Assembly (NCBI GenBank): GCA_030150335.1
Contig: JASLGC010000156.1
Span: 1 to 8,683, forward strand
DNA length: 8,683 bases
Direction of reading: 5' to 3'
Origin: Flavobacterium sp.
GTDB lineage: Bacteria; Bacteroidota; Bacteroidia; Flavobacteriales; Flavobacteriaceae
A program made the translations under genes and the position numbers. The notes beneath the pieces are model-generated. The model was given only the letters and a program-made list of their open reading frames with translations. It was not told the DNA's origin and did not search any database. How positions within the stretch are numbered: the first letter of the stretch is position 1; every line of letters starts with the position of its first letter. Positions 1 through 8,100 of the stretch are shown here, one piece after another.

Positions 1-1
1 C

Positions 2-979
2 GGAGGTTTATCTGTATTCGCTGGTGTTGGAGAACGTACACGTGAGGGTAATGACTTATTACGTGAGATGTTAGAATCTGGTATTATTAAATACGGAGAT
101 GATTTCATGCACTCTATGGAAAATGGAGGATGGGATTTATCTAAAGTTGATAAACCAGGAATGAGAGACTCAAAATGTACTTTCGTATTCGGACAGATGA
201 ATGAGCCACCAGGAGCACGTGCTCGTGTTGCGCTTTCAGGATTAACTATCGCTGAATTCTTCCGTGATGGTGCTGGAGACGACCAAGGAAAAGATGTATT
301 ATTCTTCGTTGATAACATTTTCCGTTTTACACAAGCTGGTTCTGAAGTATCTGCTTTATTAGGACGTATGCCTTCTGCAGTAGGTTACCAACCAACTTTA
401 GCAACAGAAATGGGTGCGATGCAAGAGCGTATTACATCAACTAAAAAAGGATCAATTACATCAGTACAGGCGGTATACGTACCTGCGGATGACTTAACTG
501 ACCCTGCACCAGCGACGACTTTCGCTCACTTGGATGCAACTACAGTATTGTCTCGTAAAATTGCTGAGTTAGGTATTTACCCTGCAGTAGACCCATTAGA
601 GTCTTCTTCTCGTATTTTATCTCCAGAAATTTTAGGTAAAGAACACTATGCATGTGCTCAAAGCGTAAAAGAGATCCTTCAAAAATATAAACAATTACAA
701 GATATTATCGCGATCTTAGGTATGGAAGAGTTATCTGAAGAAGATAAATTAGCTGTACATAGAGCTCGTCGTGTTCAACGTTTCTTGTCTCAACCATTCC
801 ACGTAGCAGAACAATTTACTGGTATCCCTGGAGTTTTAGTAGACATTAAAGATACTATCAAAGGATTCAACATGATCATTAATGGTGAATTAGACCGTTT
901 CCCAGAAGCTGCTTTCAACTTAAAAGGTTCAATTGATGAAGCAATTGAAGCTGGAGAGAAAATGCTTGCTGAATTATAA
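2..979 (+). CDS. atpD: F1 ATP synthase subunit beta, 3' part (5' end outside window)
   Basis: Catalytic beta subunit of the F1F0 ATP synthase, which makes ATP from ADP and phosphate using the transmembrane ion gradient; it sits on the cytoplasmic face of the inner membrane. The frame is open from base 2 and begins GGLSVFAGVGERTREGNDLL, the conserved stretch just after the P-loop, so the P-loop and N-terminal barrel lie upstream; about 325 residues are visible. Seen in order: GQMNEPPGARARVALSGL, the Walker B strand VLFFVDNIFRF (Asp codon 311-313), the GRMPSAVGYQPTLATEMG block, and EELSEED (725-745), the DELSEED-type lever contacting gamma. Roughly bases 92-175 encode an extra segment containing HSMENGGWDLSKVD, absent from E. 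coli-type beta subunits but usual in Bacteroidota. The ATG at 68 is internal, not the start. atpC follows after 26 bases in the same operon. Identification is secure. Confidence 0.97.
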   Translation, partial: GGLSVFAGVGERTREGNDLLREMLESGIIKYGDDFMHSMENGGWDLSKVDKPGMRDSKCTFVFGQMNEPPGARARVALSGLTIAEFFRDGAGDDQGKDVLFFVDNIFRFTQAGSEVSALLGRMPSAVGYQPTLATEMGAMQERITSTKKGSITSVQAVYVPADDLTDPAPATTFAHLDATTVLSRKIAELGIYPAVDPLESSSRILSPEILGKEHYACAQSVKEILQKYKQLQDIIAILGMEELSEEDKLAVHRARRVQRFLSQPFHVAEQFTGIPGVLVDIKDTIKGFNMIINGELDRFPEAAFNLKGSIDEAIEAGEKMLAEL

Positions 980-1005
980 TCTAGTCACTTTTTAAATATA
1001 TCAAT

Positions 1006-1287
1006 ATGAAATTAGAAATTGTATCACCTGAAGCGACTTTATTTACTGGAGAAGTTACTGCTGTATCAGTTCCAGGAGCAAAAGGAGAGTTTCAAATGTT
1101 AAACAATCACGCTCCTATTGTTTCGATTCTAACAAAAGGAAACGTAAAGTTTACAGGGCAAAACATTTCTATTGCACCAGAGTTTAGTTCAAAATTCCAA
1201 GAAGTAAGTAAGGATACTTATCATTTGCCTATCACAATTGGAACATTAGAATTAAGCGATAATAAGATTATTATCTTAGCAAACTAA
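1006..1287 (+). CDS. atpC: F1 ATP synthase subunit epsilon, short form
   Basis: Epsilon subunit of F1, part of the central rotor stalk that couples gamma to the c-ring. The 93 residues match the N-terminal beta-sandwich of the family: MKLEIVSPEATLFTGEVTAV at the start, then PGAKGEFQMLNNHAPIVSIL, where the Gly-rich turn and NHAP motif are conserved. The protein ends just after this domain with NKIIILAN, so the C-terminal two-helix domain of E. coli epsilon (about 139 residues in all) is absent. Short epsilon subunits are usual in Bacteroidota, so this is probably native and not a truncation. The ATG is 26 bases after the atpD stop and is preceded by AT-rich sequence without a Shine-Dalgarno match, as is common in the phylum. 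A terminator lies 24 bases after the stop, making this the last gene of the operon. Confidence 0.93.
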   Translation: MKLEIVSPEATLFTGEVTAVSVPGAKGEFQMLNNHAPIVSILTKGNVKFTGQNISIAPEFSSKFQEVSKDTYHLPITIGTLELSDNKIIILAN

Positions 1288-1311
1288 AATGTATTGCTAA
1301 ATTGATTATAT

Positions 1312-1346
1312 AAAAAAGCACCTTGCAATTGTAAGGTGCTTTTTTT
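1312..1346 (+). terminator. Rho-independent terminator of the atp operon
   Basis: GCACCTT (1318-1324) pairs perfectly with AAGGTGC (1333-1339). The stem is flanked by six A before it and a run of seven T after it (1340-1346), so the A/T tracts can extend the helix. The inner GCAATTGT can add two weak pairs and leave an AATT loop. It begins 24 bases after the atpC stop and is a textbook intrinsic terminator. The flanking A and T tracts would also allow some function in reverse. Confidence 0.9.
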
Positions 1347-1348
1347 AT

Positions 1349-1807
1349 GACATAGATTGATGCTATTTATAAGTATCTAATCTGAAATTTGATTTCTTAC
1401 TCTTAGTTTATTCGTCAGAAAAGAACATTCTTGCTTTTAAACATCCTCTTTATTGCTCTCCAAAGTAGTAATTCTTATCACTATAGTCTATTTACACATT
1501 TTTTACAATAGATGGATATATACTCACTTGTTCAATACTTTTAATAAGACAAAAAAATACAACCTTCCGGAACTCTCTAATTACTTTTGTCAAATCACCT
1601 ATTAGTGTTAAATAGCCTCTTTAAAGTGTTTTTGTGTTGAAAACAATTAAGAGTTAGTCAAGACATTAAAACTAGCTTAAATAGTACTAAAAGAAAGATT
1701 TGAGCATATCCACTTGCTCCTTTCTATTTGTAAAGAGAATGTGATCGTATTTAAATTAAAAACTTCCTGAACTATGGTGAAAACCTATTTACTATTTTGA
1801 TAAAAGT
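1349..1807. other. AT-rich intergenic region without a convincing gene
   Basis: About 460 bases separate the two convergent terminators. I see no reading frame of useful length with recognisable protein character on either strand, and no tRNA, insertion sequence or repeat array. What it does hold is a match to the Bacteroidota -7 element (TACTTTTG, 1582-1589, plus strand) without a -33 partner, plus two small hairpins. The first has TGTTTT (1627-1632) pairing with AAAACA (1640-1645), extendable by TTAA/TTAA. The second has AGAAAG (1692-1697) and GAGCA (1702-1706) pairing with TGCTC (1715-1719) and CTTTCT (1720-1725). It may be plain spacer, a decayed gene, or a small RNA locus; see findings. 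Confidence 0.6.
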
Positions 1808-1844
1808 AAAAAAAAGGATAACTCTATTTGGGCTATCCTTTTTT
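1808..1844 (-). terminator. Rho-independent terminator after the flippase gene (possibly bidirectional)
   Basis: GGATA (1816-1820) pairs with TATCC (1834-1838). The stem is extended by an A tract on the left (1808-1815) and a T tract on the right (1839-1844). Read on the minus strand, the hairpin starts about six bases after the flippase stop and is followed by eight U residues, so it suits that gene. The T tract on the right means it could also stop plus-strand transcription entering from the intergenic region. The loop is about 13 bases, longer than ideal. Confidence 0.78.
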
Positions 1845-1849
1845 CTTTA

Positions 1850-3307
1850 TTATCGTTTTAAAATGCTTTTGATTACTTTCTGTTCACTTTTAAATATGAT
1901 AGCAGCGTAAATCAGAATGGCGGCTATTCCTACGAAATAATTCTCTCTAAAGTAGTAGAAGTATCCGAAAGAAAGGATAATAGCTAATCCTAAGTATCCT
2001 CCGATAGCTTTTTTGTCATAAGGGATTGGGTAGTATTTTTGTCCCATTAAGTAAGAGATAAGCATCATTGAGCCATAAGCAATTAATGTTGCAACTGCAG
2101 ACCCCATATATCCCCAAAAAGGAATAAGTAAGTAATTGAATACTAATGTTAGTATAGCGCCAAATATTGAAATATAAGCGCCTACCATTGTCTTATCTCT
2201 TAATTTATACCACACAGATAGGTTAGTATAAATCCCCATACAGAAGTTTGCTAATAGAATTAACGGAACTACTGCCATGGCATCCCAATAAGATTCGTTT
2301 CTAATAAATAATACTTTCAGTACATCTGCAAATACAATTACGCCAAGCATGATTGCACTACCAAAAATAGTGAAGTACTTTGTAATTGTAGCGTATTTTG
2401 TAGGAGCGTCATCGTTCTTAGCATAATTGAAAAAGAAAGGCTCAATTCCCAATGTATAAGCTTGCCTAAACAAGACCATAAAAAGACCAAGTTTGTAACA
2501 GGCAGAATATTTACCAACTTCAGATAAAGCGATATCTGCTGGGAGTAGGCGTTCTAATAGGATTTTATCAAAGCTTTCATTGATTGCAAAAGCAAGTCCT
2601 CCAATCATAATTGGCACGCCGTAACGCATCATTTGTCTTCCAAGCTCTGTGTTGTACTTGAACTTGATAGTAAAATAATCCTTGTAGAAAACCAAGAATG
2701 TTAATAAGCTCGCAATTAGGTTTGCAATGAAAATATAGGATACTTGATAGTTTTCTATATAGATTGTATTAAAAAATGAGTCGGGGTAAGCAGCACTTAG
2801 CTTTGGTAAAAAGTAAAGGAAAAAGATGTTTAAAAAAGTGTAAACACATACATTTCCTATTCTAATGGCGCTATAAACCATCGGACGTTGATTAGCCCTT
2901 AGCTTCGCGAAAGGAATAATTACTAAAGCGTCAAGAACAAGAATCCAAATAACGTATTGCAATATCTCTTGAGGGATATTCAAAAAAGAAGACCAAAACT
3001 CTTGTGTAAATAGTGCTATTCCCAGAAAAAGTAGCGTAGTTGCAGATAGGAAAAGCAAAGAATTATTAAATACCTCTTTTTTATTTTCTCTTAAGTTATA
3101 AAACCTAAAAAAGGCAGTTTCCATACCAAAGGCAAGGATAACATTAAAAAACATAAGAATTGCATAAACAACGTTGTACTGTCCGTAAGCATCATTTTGC
3201 ATTACCTCTGTGTGAAAAGGAACAAGGAAGAACCCTATTACTTTTGGAAACACAGCTGCTAAGCCATAAATGGCAGTTTGTTTAAATATTTTTTTATAGA
3301 TACTCAA
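1850..3307 (-). CDS. Oligosaccharide flippase family (Wzx/MATE-like) membrane protein
   Basis: Probable inner-membrane transporter of the MOP superfamily (polysaccharide biosynthesis/Wzx type), expected to flip lipid-linked sugars for lipopolysaccharide or other glycans; the substrate cannot be read from sequence. The 485 residues are very hydrophobic, with about 12-14 likely membrane segments. The first lies near residues 12-30 (YGLAAVFPKVIGFFLVPF) and the second near 43-63; the last ones fill the C-terminus before a basic end (KSILKR). The N-terminal FKQTAIYGLA...P...PF pattern is typical of flavobacterial family members. The start codon is TTG (3305-3307): an in-frame TAG lies two codons upstream, and the first internal ATG (Met36) would remove the first membrane segment. 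Two TAA codons end it, followed by a terminator. It lies 41 bases after the lipoprotein stop on the same strand, so the two are probably cotranscribed. The family is confident; the specific role is not. Confidence 0.88.
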   Translation of the reverse strand: MSIYKKIFKQTAIYGLAAVFPKVIGFFLVPFHTEVMQNDAYGQYNVVYAILMFFNVILAFGMETAFFRFYNLRENKKEVFNNSLLFLSATTLLFLGIALFTQEFWSSFLNIPQEILQYVIWILVLDALVIIPFAKLRANQRPMVYSAIRIGNVCVYTFLNIFFLYFLPKLSAAYPDSFFNTIYIENYQVSYIFIANLIASLLTFLVFYKDYFTIKFKYNTELGRQMMRYGVPIMIGGLAFAINESFDKILLERLLPADIALSEVGKYSACYKLGLFMVLFRQAYTLGIEPFFFNYAKNDDAPTKYATITKYFTIFGSAIMLGVIVFADVLKVLFIRNESYWDAMAVVPLILLANFCMGIYTNLSVWYKLRDKTMVGAYISIFGAILTLVFNYLLIPFWGYMGSAVATLIAYGSMMLISYLMGQKYYPIPYDKKAIGGYLGLAIILSFGYFYYFRENYFVGIAAILIYAAIIFKSEQKVIKSILKR

Positions 3308-3329
3308 AGTCTAAAAGGCTATTATTCGT

Positions 3330-3348
3330 TTGTAAATTTAGTTTACAA
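3330..3348. repeat. Intercistronic inverted repeat between lipoprotein and flippase genes
   Basis: TTGTAAA (3330-3336) and TTTACAA (3342-3348) form a perfect 7-bp inverted repeat with a 5-base loop. It fills much of the 41-base gap between the two minus-strand genes. No T tract follows on the minus strand, so it does not look like a terminator. It could be an RNA-processing or stability hairpin, or chance in AT-rich DNA. The octamer TCGTTTGT also occurs on both sides, at 3326-3333 and 3353-3360. Confidence 0.4.
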
Positions 3349-4125
3349 TTACTCGTTTGTTGTTATCGGTTCTAATTTTATTTTCAAAAAAGTATTCGCT
3401 TCCTCTTTTGGAATATCTATTCTAACCGGTTCATCTGAAAACGCAGTAATGTCAAAACTGTTGTAATATGCTACAATAGAATCTTCATAAATAAATATGT
3501 TTTCAGGCATTTTGAATTGGTCTTCGTCAAATAATAGATCATTTTGATTAATGCTTTTTTTAGCTCTAAGTTTTGTTTCTACTAAATTTTGAAAAGCGCT
3601 CCAATTAGAAAATAATTCTTCGTTAGAATAAATATGACCGTTTTTTGGGTTGTAATGAACAGCTTTTACACCTTTAAATCCATGTGCTCCACCTGAATAA
3701 GTATAGTATTCAATCGCAAAGCTGATAAGGTCTTGGTTGTAGAATGTAATATTGTTGGTTACTGTAGCTTTCCATGGAAAAGCATCAGTAGGGAACTTCT
3801 TAGCCATTTCTTCATAGGCTTCAATGAAGGTAGCTGTGATTTCTTCATATTGGTCAACTTCTGCTTCATTGTCTGTAAAAGGTAGCAACTCGTTTATCAA
3901 AGCAATGTTACTACTATTGATAAGTTGTGTTTCTTGATTATTAGGAGAGGTGATGAGAGCAGTATTAATTGTTATGTTCGTGCAATTATCAGGCGTACAG
4001 TTTAATTCAGATGTGCTGCTAAACTCCTTTTCCTCAAAAGAGAAATTGGCATTCTTTTTACAACTAACTAACACAATAGGAAGAAGTAACAAGTAGATTA
4101 ATTTTTTCATTTTCAATTTTTTCAT
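3349..4125 (-). CDS. Putative lipoprotein with DUF3298 (RsiV-like) domain
   Basis: Predicted envelope lipoprotein of unknown function. The N-terminus is a lipoprotein signal: a Lys-rich start, the hydrophobic run LIYLLLLPIVLV, and the lipobox LVSC with Cys22 as the lipidated residue. The mature part resembles the DUF4163/DUF3298 pair (PdaC/RsiV-like). It has an acidic helical middle (about residues 85-110), then FYNQDLISFAIEYYTYSGGAHG with the hallmark YSGGAHG at 143-149, then a C-terminal strand region ending near PVRIDIPKEEAN. Cys43 and Cys48 could form a disulfide. Two in-frame ATGs compete, at 4125 and 4110, each within a copy of ATGAAAAAATT. The second gives a more usual signal peptide (MKKLIYLLLLPIVLVSC) and a more normal leader from the candidate promoter. 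It is the first gene of a likely two-gene unit with the flippase, but this does not establish a shared role. The family assignment is by eye. Confidence 0.8.
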   Translation of the reverse strand: MKKLKMKKLIYLLLLPIVLVSCKKNANFSFEEKEFSSTSELNCTPDNCTNITINTALITSPNNQETQLINSSNIALINELLPFTDNEAEVDQYEEITATFIEAYEEMAKKFPTDAFPWKATVTNNITFYNQDLISFAIEYYTYSGGAHGFKGVKAVHYNPKNGHIYSNEELFSNWSAFQNLVETKLRAKKSINQNDLLFDEDQFKMPENIFIYEDSIVAYYNSFDITAFSDEPVRIDIPKEEANTFLKIKLEPITTNE

Positions 4126-4133
4126 AGTAATTG

Positions 4134-4141
4134 CAAATCTA
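4134..4141 (-). promoter_or_regulatory. Candidate -7 element for the lipoprotein-flippase unit
   Basis: On the minus strand this reads TAGATTTG, a match to the Bacteroidota -7 consensus TAnnTTTG. No TTG-type -33 element lies at the expected distance, so support is partial. A transcript starting a few bases downstream would reach the ATG at 4125 almost without a leader, or the ATG at 4110 with about 17-20 bases. Confidence 0.4.
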
Positions 4142-4227
4142 TGAATTTTGTGAAGATTTAGGCTTGAAATAAGAGGTATTACTCGTGGTTTTTAAATAGA
4201 TAAAGAGATTTTTGTTTGTTTTAGAAT

Positions 4228-4260
4228 TTTGAATAGATACAAGATAATAACTTATATTTG
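4228..4260 (+). promoter_or_regulatory. Bacteroidota-type promoter for recO
   Basis: TTTG (4228-4231) and TATATTTG (4253-4260) match the -33 and -7 elements of the primary sigma factor of Bacteroidota (TTTG/TTG and TAnnTTTG), with 21 bases between them, within the usual range. Transcription would begin at about 4264-4268 and give a leader of about 60 bases ending in the purine-rich AAAGAAGAAAAA before the recO ATG. It is the best promoter match in the window. Confidence 0.65.
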
Positions 4261-4324
4261 AGAGGAAATTTAAAAAGCGATTGTAAACAGATGGTTTTGT
4301 TAAGTTTTAATTAAAGAAGAAAAA

Positions 4325-5041
4325 ATGCAAGTAAAGACAAAAGCAATTGTATTAAGTGTTTTGAAGTATCAAGATAAAAGTTTGATAGTAAAATGCTTGA
4401 CAGAAGAGGAGGGAGTATTGTCTTTTTTTGTGCGCAATGCTTTTTCAAAGAGTAAGAATGCCCAGAAGATTGCTTATTTTCAACCATTGACGATGTTAGA
4501 AATAGATTTCAGTTTCAAAAACAAGGGAGGGTTGGAGTATTTTAAGGAAGTGAAGTTGGCACATGTTTATCAAACGATGTATTATGATTACACCAAAAAC
4601 TGCATTGCAATTTTTGTAGGTGAGGTTTTACATAACTTAGTAAAGGAAAGAATGAAAGATGAAGCATTCTATACGTTTTTAGAAACTGCTTTATTATGGT
4701 TTGATACACATGACGAGACGTATAACTTTCATTTAATCTTGCTGTTAGAAATTAGTAAGTTTTATGGATTTTATCCTGCTATAAAAGACTTGGATAGTTT
4801 CTATTTTGATTTAGAAGGTGGTGTGTTTACCAATCATTTTACACCGATGTGTGTAGATGTAGAAGAAACGATCTTGCTAAAACGACTTATTCATTTGGGA
4901 TTTAATAAAGATCAAAAAGTGTTTACAGGAGTAGATCGAAAAAAGCTATTAAAGCTTTTGATAAGCTACTACGAACAGCATGTGAGTGACTTCAGAACGC
5001 CCAATTCTTTAGAGGTTTTAAAAGAAGTTTTTTCTCTCTAA
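4325..5041 (+). CDS. recO: DNA repair protein RecO
   Basis: Recombination mediator of the RecF pathway. It binds single-stranded DNA, SSB and RecR, and helps load RecA at gaps. The 238 residues have the usual family length and plan. The N-terminal OB-fold is about residues 1-80, with MQVKTKAIVLSVLKYQDKSL and then TEEEGVLSFFVRNAF, the conserved 'T...G......G'-type block. A helical C-terminal domain follows, with the characteristic LLLEISKFYGFYPAI near residues 139-153. The cysteine pairs of zinc-finger RecO proteins such as that of Deinococcus are missing; only isolated cysteines are seen, so no zinc site is expected. The ATG follows an A/G-rich leader without a clear Shine-Dalgarno. ileS starts 97 bases downstream on the same strand with no terminator between, so readthrough is plausible. 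The assignment is firm by pattern, though RecO is a weakly conserved family. Confidence 0.9.
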   Translation: MQVKTKAIVLSVLKYQDKSLIVKCLTEEEGVLSFFVRNAFSKSKNAQKIAYFQPLTMLEIDFSFKNKGGLEYFKEVKLAHVYQTMYYDYTKNCIAIFVGEVLHNLVKERMKDEAFYTFLETALLWFDTHDETYNFHLILLLEISKFYGFYPAIKDLDSFYFDLEGGVFTNHFTPMCVDVEETILLKRLIHLGFNKDQKVFTGVDRKKLLKLLISYYEQHVSDFRTPNSLEVLKEVFSL

Positions 5042-5060
5042 TGGTTTTTTAATGGTTTTT
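5039..5060 (+). repeat. Perfect 11-bp tandem duplication over the recO stop codon
   Basis: TAATGGTTTTT occurs twice back to back (5039-5049 and 5050-5060), and the first copy starts with the recO TAA stop. It looks like a replication-slippage duplication in the 3' end and spacer. There is no hairpin before the T tracts, so it is not an intrinsic terminator. Confidence 0.75.
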
Positions 5061-5097
5061 CTGCCAATTAATTAGGATGGAATTAAAGTAATTTGTT

Positions 5098-5105
5098 TAA
5101 ATTCG
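5098..5105 (+). promoter_or_regulatory. Weak candidate -7 element for ileS
   Basis: TAAATTCG matches TAnnTTTG at all but one position and lies 33 bases before the ileS ATG. No -33 TTG is seen at the proper distance. A nearby TAATTTG (5089-5095) is one base short of the consensus. Either could drive ileS, or ileS could depend on readthrough from recO. Confidence 0.22.
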
Positions 5106-5138
5106 CGCAATTGATAAAAAATATTATAGTTAACAACG

Positions 5139-8100
5139 ATGAGCACTAAATTTACAGAATATAAGGGTCTTGATTTGTCAGGGGTAGCATCTGAGATGCT
5201 GGAGTTTTGGAAAGAACAATCAATATTCGAGAAAAGTATTAGTACAAGAGATGACAATAAGCCTTTTGTATTTTTTGAAGGACCACCTTCAGCGAACGGT
5301 AAACCGGGGATTCACCACGTAATGGCTCGTGCGATTAAAGATATTTTTTGTCGATATAAAACTCAAAAAGGATATCAAGTAAAGCGTAAAGCTGGATGGG
5401 ATACTCACGGATTGCCTGTTGAGTTAGGAACTGAGAAAGAGTTAGGAATAACGAAAGAAGATATTGGTACAAAAATTACAGTAGAGGAATATAACCAAGC
5501 ATGTAAGCGCACAGTTATGCGTTATACTGACTTGTGGAATGACCTTACTGAAAAAATGGGTTACTGGGTTGATATGAACGATCCTTATGTAACTTATAAA
5601 CCAAAATACATGGAAACAGTATGGTGGCTTTTAAAAGAAATCTATAAAAAAGATTTGTTATACAAAGGGTACACTATTCAACCATATTCACCAAAAGCTG
5701 GTACAGGATTATCTTCTCACGAGATTAATCAACCAGGGTGTTATAAAGATATTACTGATACTACGATTGTAGCACAGTTTAAAGCTATTGATGAAACATT
5801 GCCAGAGTTCTTACAAGGATTTGGAACAATTCACTTCTTAGCTTGGACGACTACACCTTGGACATTGCCTTCAAATACTGCATTGACAGTAGGTCCTAAA
5901 ATTGATTATGCGTTAGTAAAAACGTTTAACCAATATACAGGAGAAGCAATTAGTGTTGTATTGGGTAAACCATTAGTAGGGAAACAATTTGCTGGAAAGT
6001 TTGTTGAAGTTTCTACTGAGGAAGAATTAAATGCCTACAAAGAAGGAGACAAAAAGATTCCTTTCTTAGTGGTTAAGGATTTCAAAGGAGCTGATTTAGT
6101 AGGTGCGAAATATGAGCAATTATTGCCATATACATTACCATACCAAACACCAGAGAATGCATTTAGAGTAATTGCTGGAGATTTCGTTACAACAGAAGAT
6201 GGTACAGGGATCGTACACACAGCACCAACATTTGGAGCGGATGATGCTAAAGTAGCTAAGGAAGCTACACCAGAAGTACCAGCGATGTTGATTTTAGACG
6301 CAGATGGTAATGCAGTTCCATTAGTTGACTTACAAGGGCGTTTTGTACCAGAAATGGGAGACCTTGCAGGGAAATATGTAAAGAATGAGTACTATGATGA
6401 AGGACAAGCTCCTGAGCGTTCTGTGGACGTAGAGATTGCAATTCGTTTAAAAGAAGAAAATAAGGCATTTAAAGTAGAGAAATACGTACACAGTTACCCA
6501 CATTGTTGGAGAACAAATAAACCGGTATTGTATTATCCTTTAGATTCTTGGTTTATCAAAATTACGGAAGTAAAAGACCGTATGTTTGAATTGAACGAAG
6601 AGGTAAATTGGAAGCCAAAAGCAACAGGAGAAGGACGTTTCGGAAACTGGTTGAAAAATGCAAATGACTGGAACTTGTCAAGATCTCGTTACTGGGGTAT
6701 TCCGTTGCCAATTTGGAGAACAGAAGACAAAGCAGAAGAAGTGTTAATCGGTTCTGTTGAGGAATTGATGAATGAAATTGCTAAGTCACAACAAGCAGGT
6801 ATTCAACAAGGGAATCCATTTGAAGGATTTGTAGTTGGAGATATGTCTGAAGAAAACTATGACAAAGTAGATTTACACAAGAATGTTGTAGATAACATTG
6901 TGTTAGTTTCTCCATCAGGAAAACCAATGTATCGTGAGGCTGATTTGATCGACGTATGGTTTGATTCAGGTTCTATGCCTTATGCGCAATGGCACTATCC
7001 TTTTGAAAATAAAGAATTAATTGATAACAATTTATCATACCCAGCTGATTTTATTGCAGAGGGAGTAGATCAAACACGTGGATGGTTCTATACTTTGCAC
7101 GCGATTGCTACACTTGTATTTGATACAAAAGCGTATAAAAACGTTGTGTCTAACGGTTTAGTATTGGATAAAAATGGATTGAAAATGTCTAAGAGTTTAG
7201 GTAATACAGTAGATCCTTTTGAAACTTTAGCTGAGCACGGGCCAGATGCTACACGTTGGTACATGATCTCAAATGCAAATCCATGGGATAACTTGAAGTT
7301 TGATTTAGATGGTATTACAGAAGTAAGAAGAAAATTCTTTGGGACGCTTTATAATACTTATTCATTCTTCGCGTTATATGCTAATATTGATGGATTTAAG
7401 TATGAAGAACAAGATGTTCCGTTAAAAGACAGACCGGAAATTGACCGTTGGATTTTATCTGAATTAAATACACTTGTTAAGCGTGTTGATGAGTTCTACG
7501 CAGAGTATGAGCCTACAAAAGCAGCGAGAGCAATTACTGATTTCGTAACTGAGAATTTAAGTAACTGGTACGTTCGTTTATGTAGAAGAAGATTCTGGAA
7601 GGGTGAATATGCACAAGATAAAATTGCAGCTTACCAAACGTTGTATACATGTTTAATCACTGTTGCTAAATTAGGGTCACCTATAGCTCCATTTTTTATG
7701 GATAAACTTTACAGAGATTTAACATTGGCGACATCTTCAGAAAACTTTGAATCTATACATTTGGCTGATTTCCCATTGTACGATGAGAATGCAGTAGATA
7801 AAGATTTAGAAAGTAGAATGCAAAAAGCACAGATTATCTCTTCTTTAGTATTGTCATTGCGTAAGAAAGAAATGATAAAAGTGCGTCAACCACTTCAAAG
7901 AGTTATGATTCCAATTTTGGATGAAAAACAAAGAGGTGAGATAGAATTAATCGCAGATCTTGTTAAGGCAGAGGTAAATGTAAAGGAAATAGAACTTTTA
8001 GATGATGCTTCAGGTATCTTAGTTAAGCAGGTTAAACCTAATTTTAAAACATTAGGACCACGTTTTGGAAAAGATATGGGCTTGATTGCTAAAGAGATAC

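Noticed and set aside
1006..1287. atpC as a frameshifted or truncated pseudogene
   Set aside because: The N-terminal domain is complete, the length fits Bacteroidota epsilon subunits, and a terminator follows immediately with no leftover coding sequence.
3330..3348. Terminator between the lipoprotein and flippase genes
   Set aside because: The 7-bp stem is AT-rich and no T run follows on the minus strand.
3278..3466. Plus-strand reading frame of 62 codons over the lipoprotein-flippase junction
   Set aside because: It lies antisense to two well-supported genes and shows no recognisable protein features.
5072..5257. Minus-strand reading frame over the ileS start
   Set aside because: It is antisense to the conserved IleRS N-terminus, without a family pattern or promoter.
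6035..6468. Two short minus-strand reading frames inside ileS
   Set aside because: Both are antisense to the IleRS editing domain and have low-complexity, non-protein-like composition.
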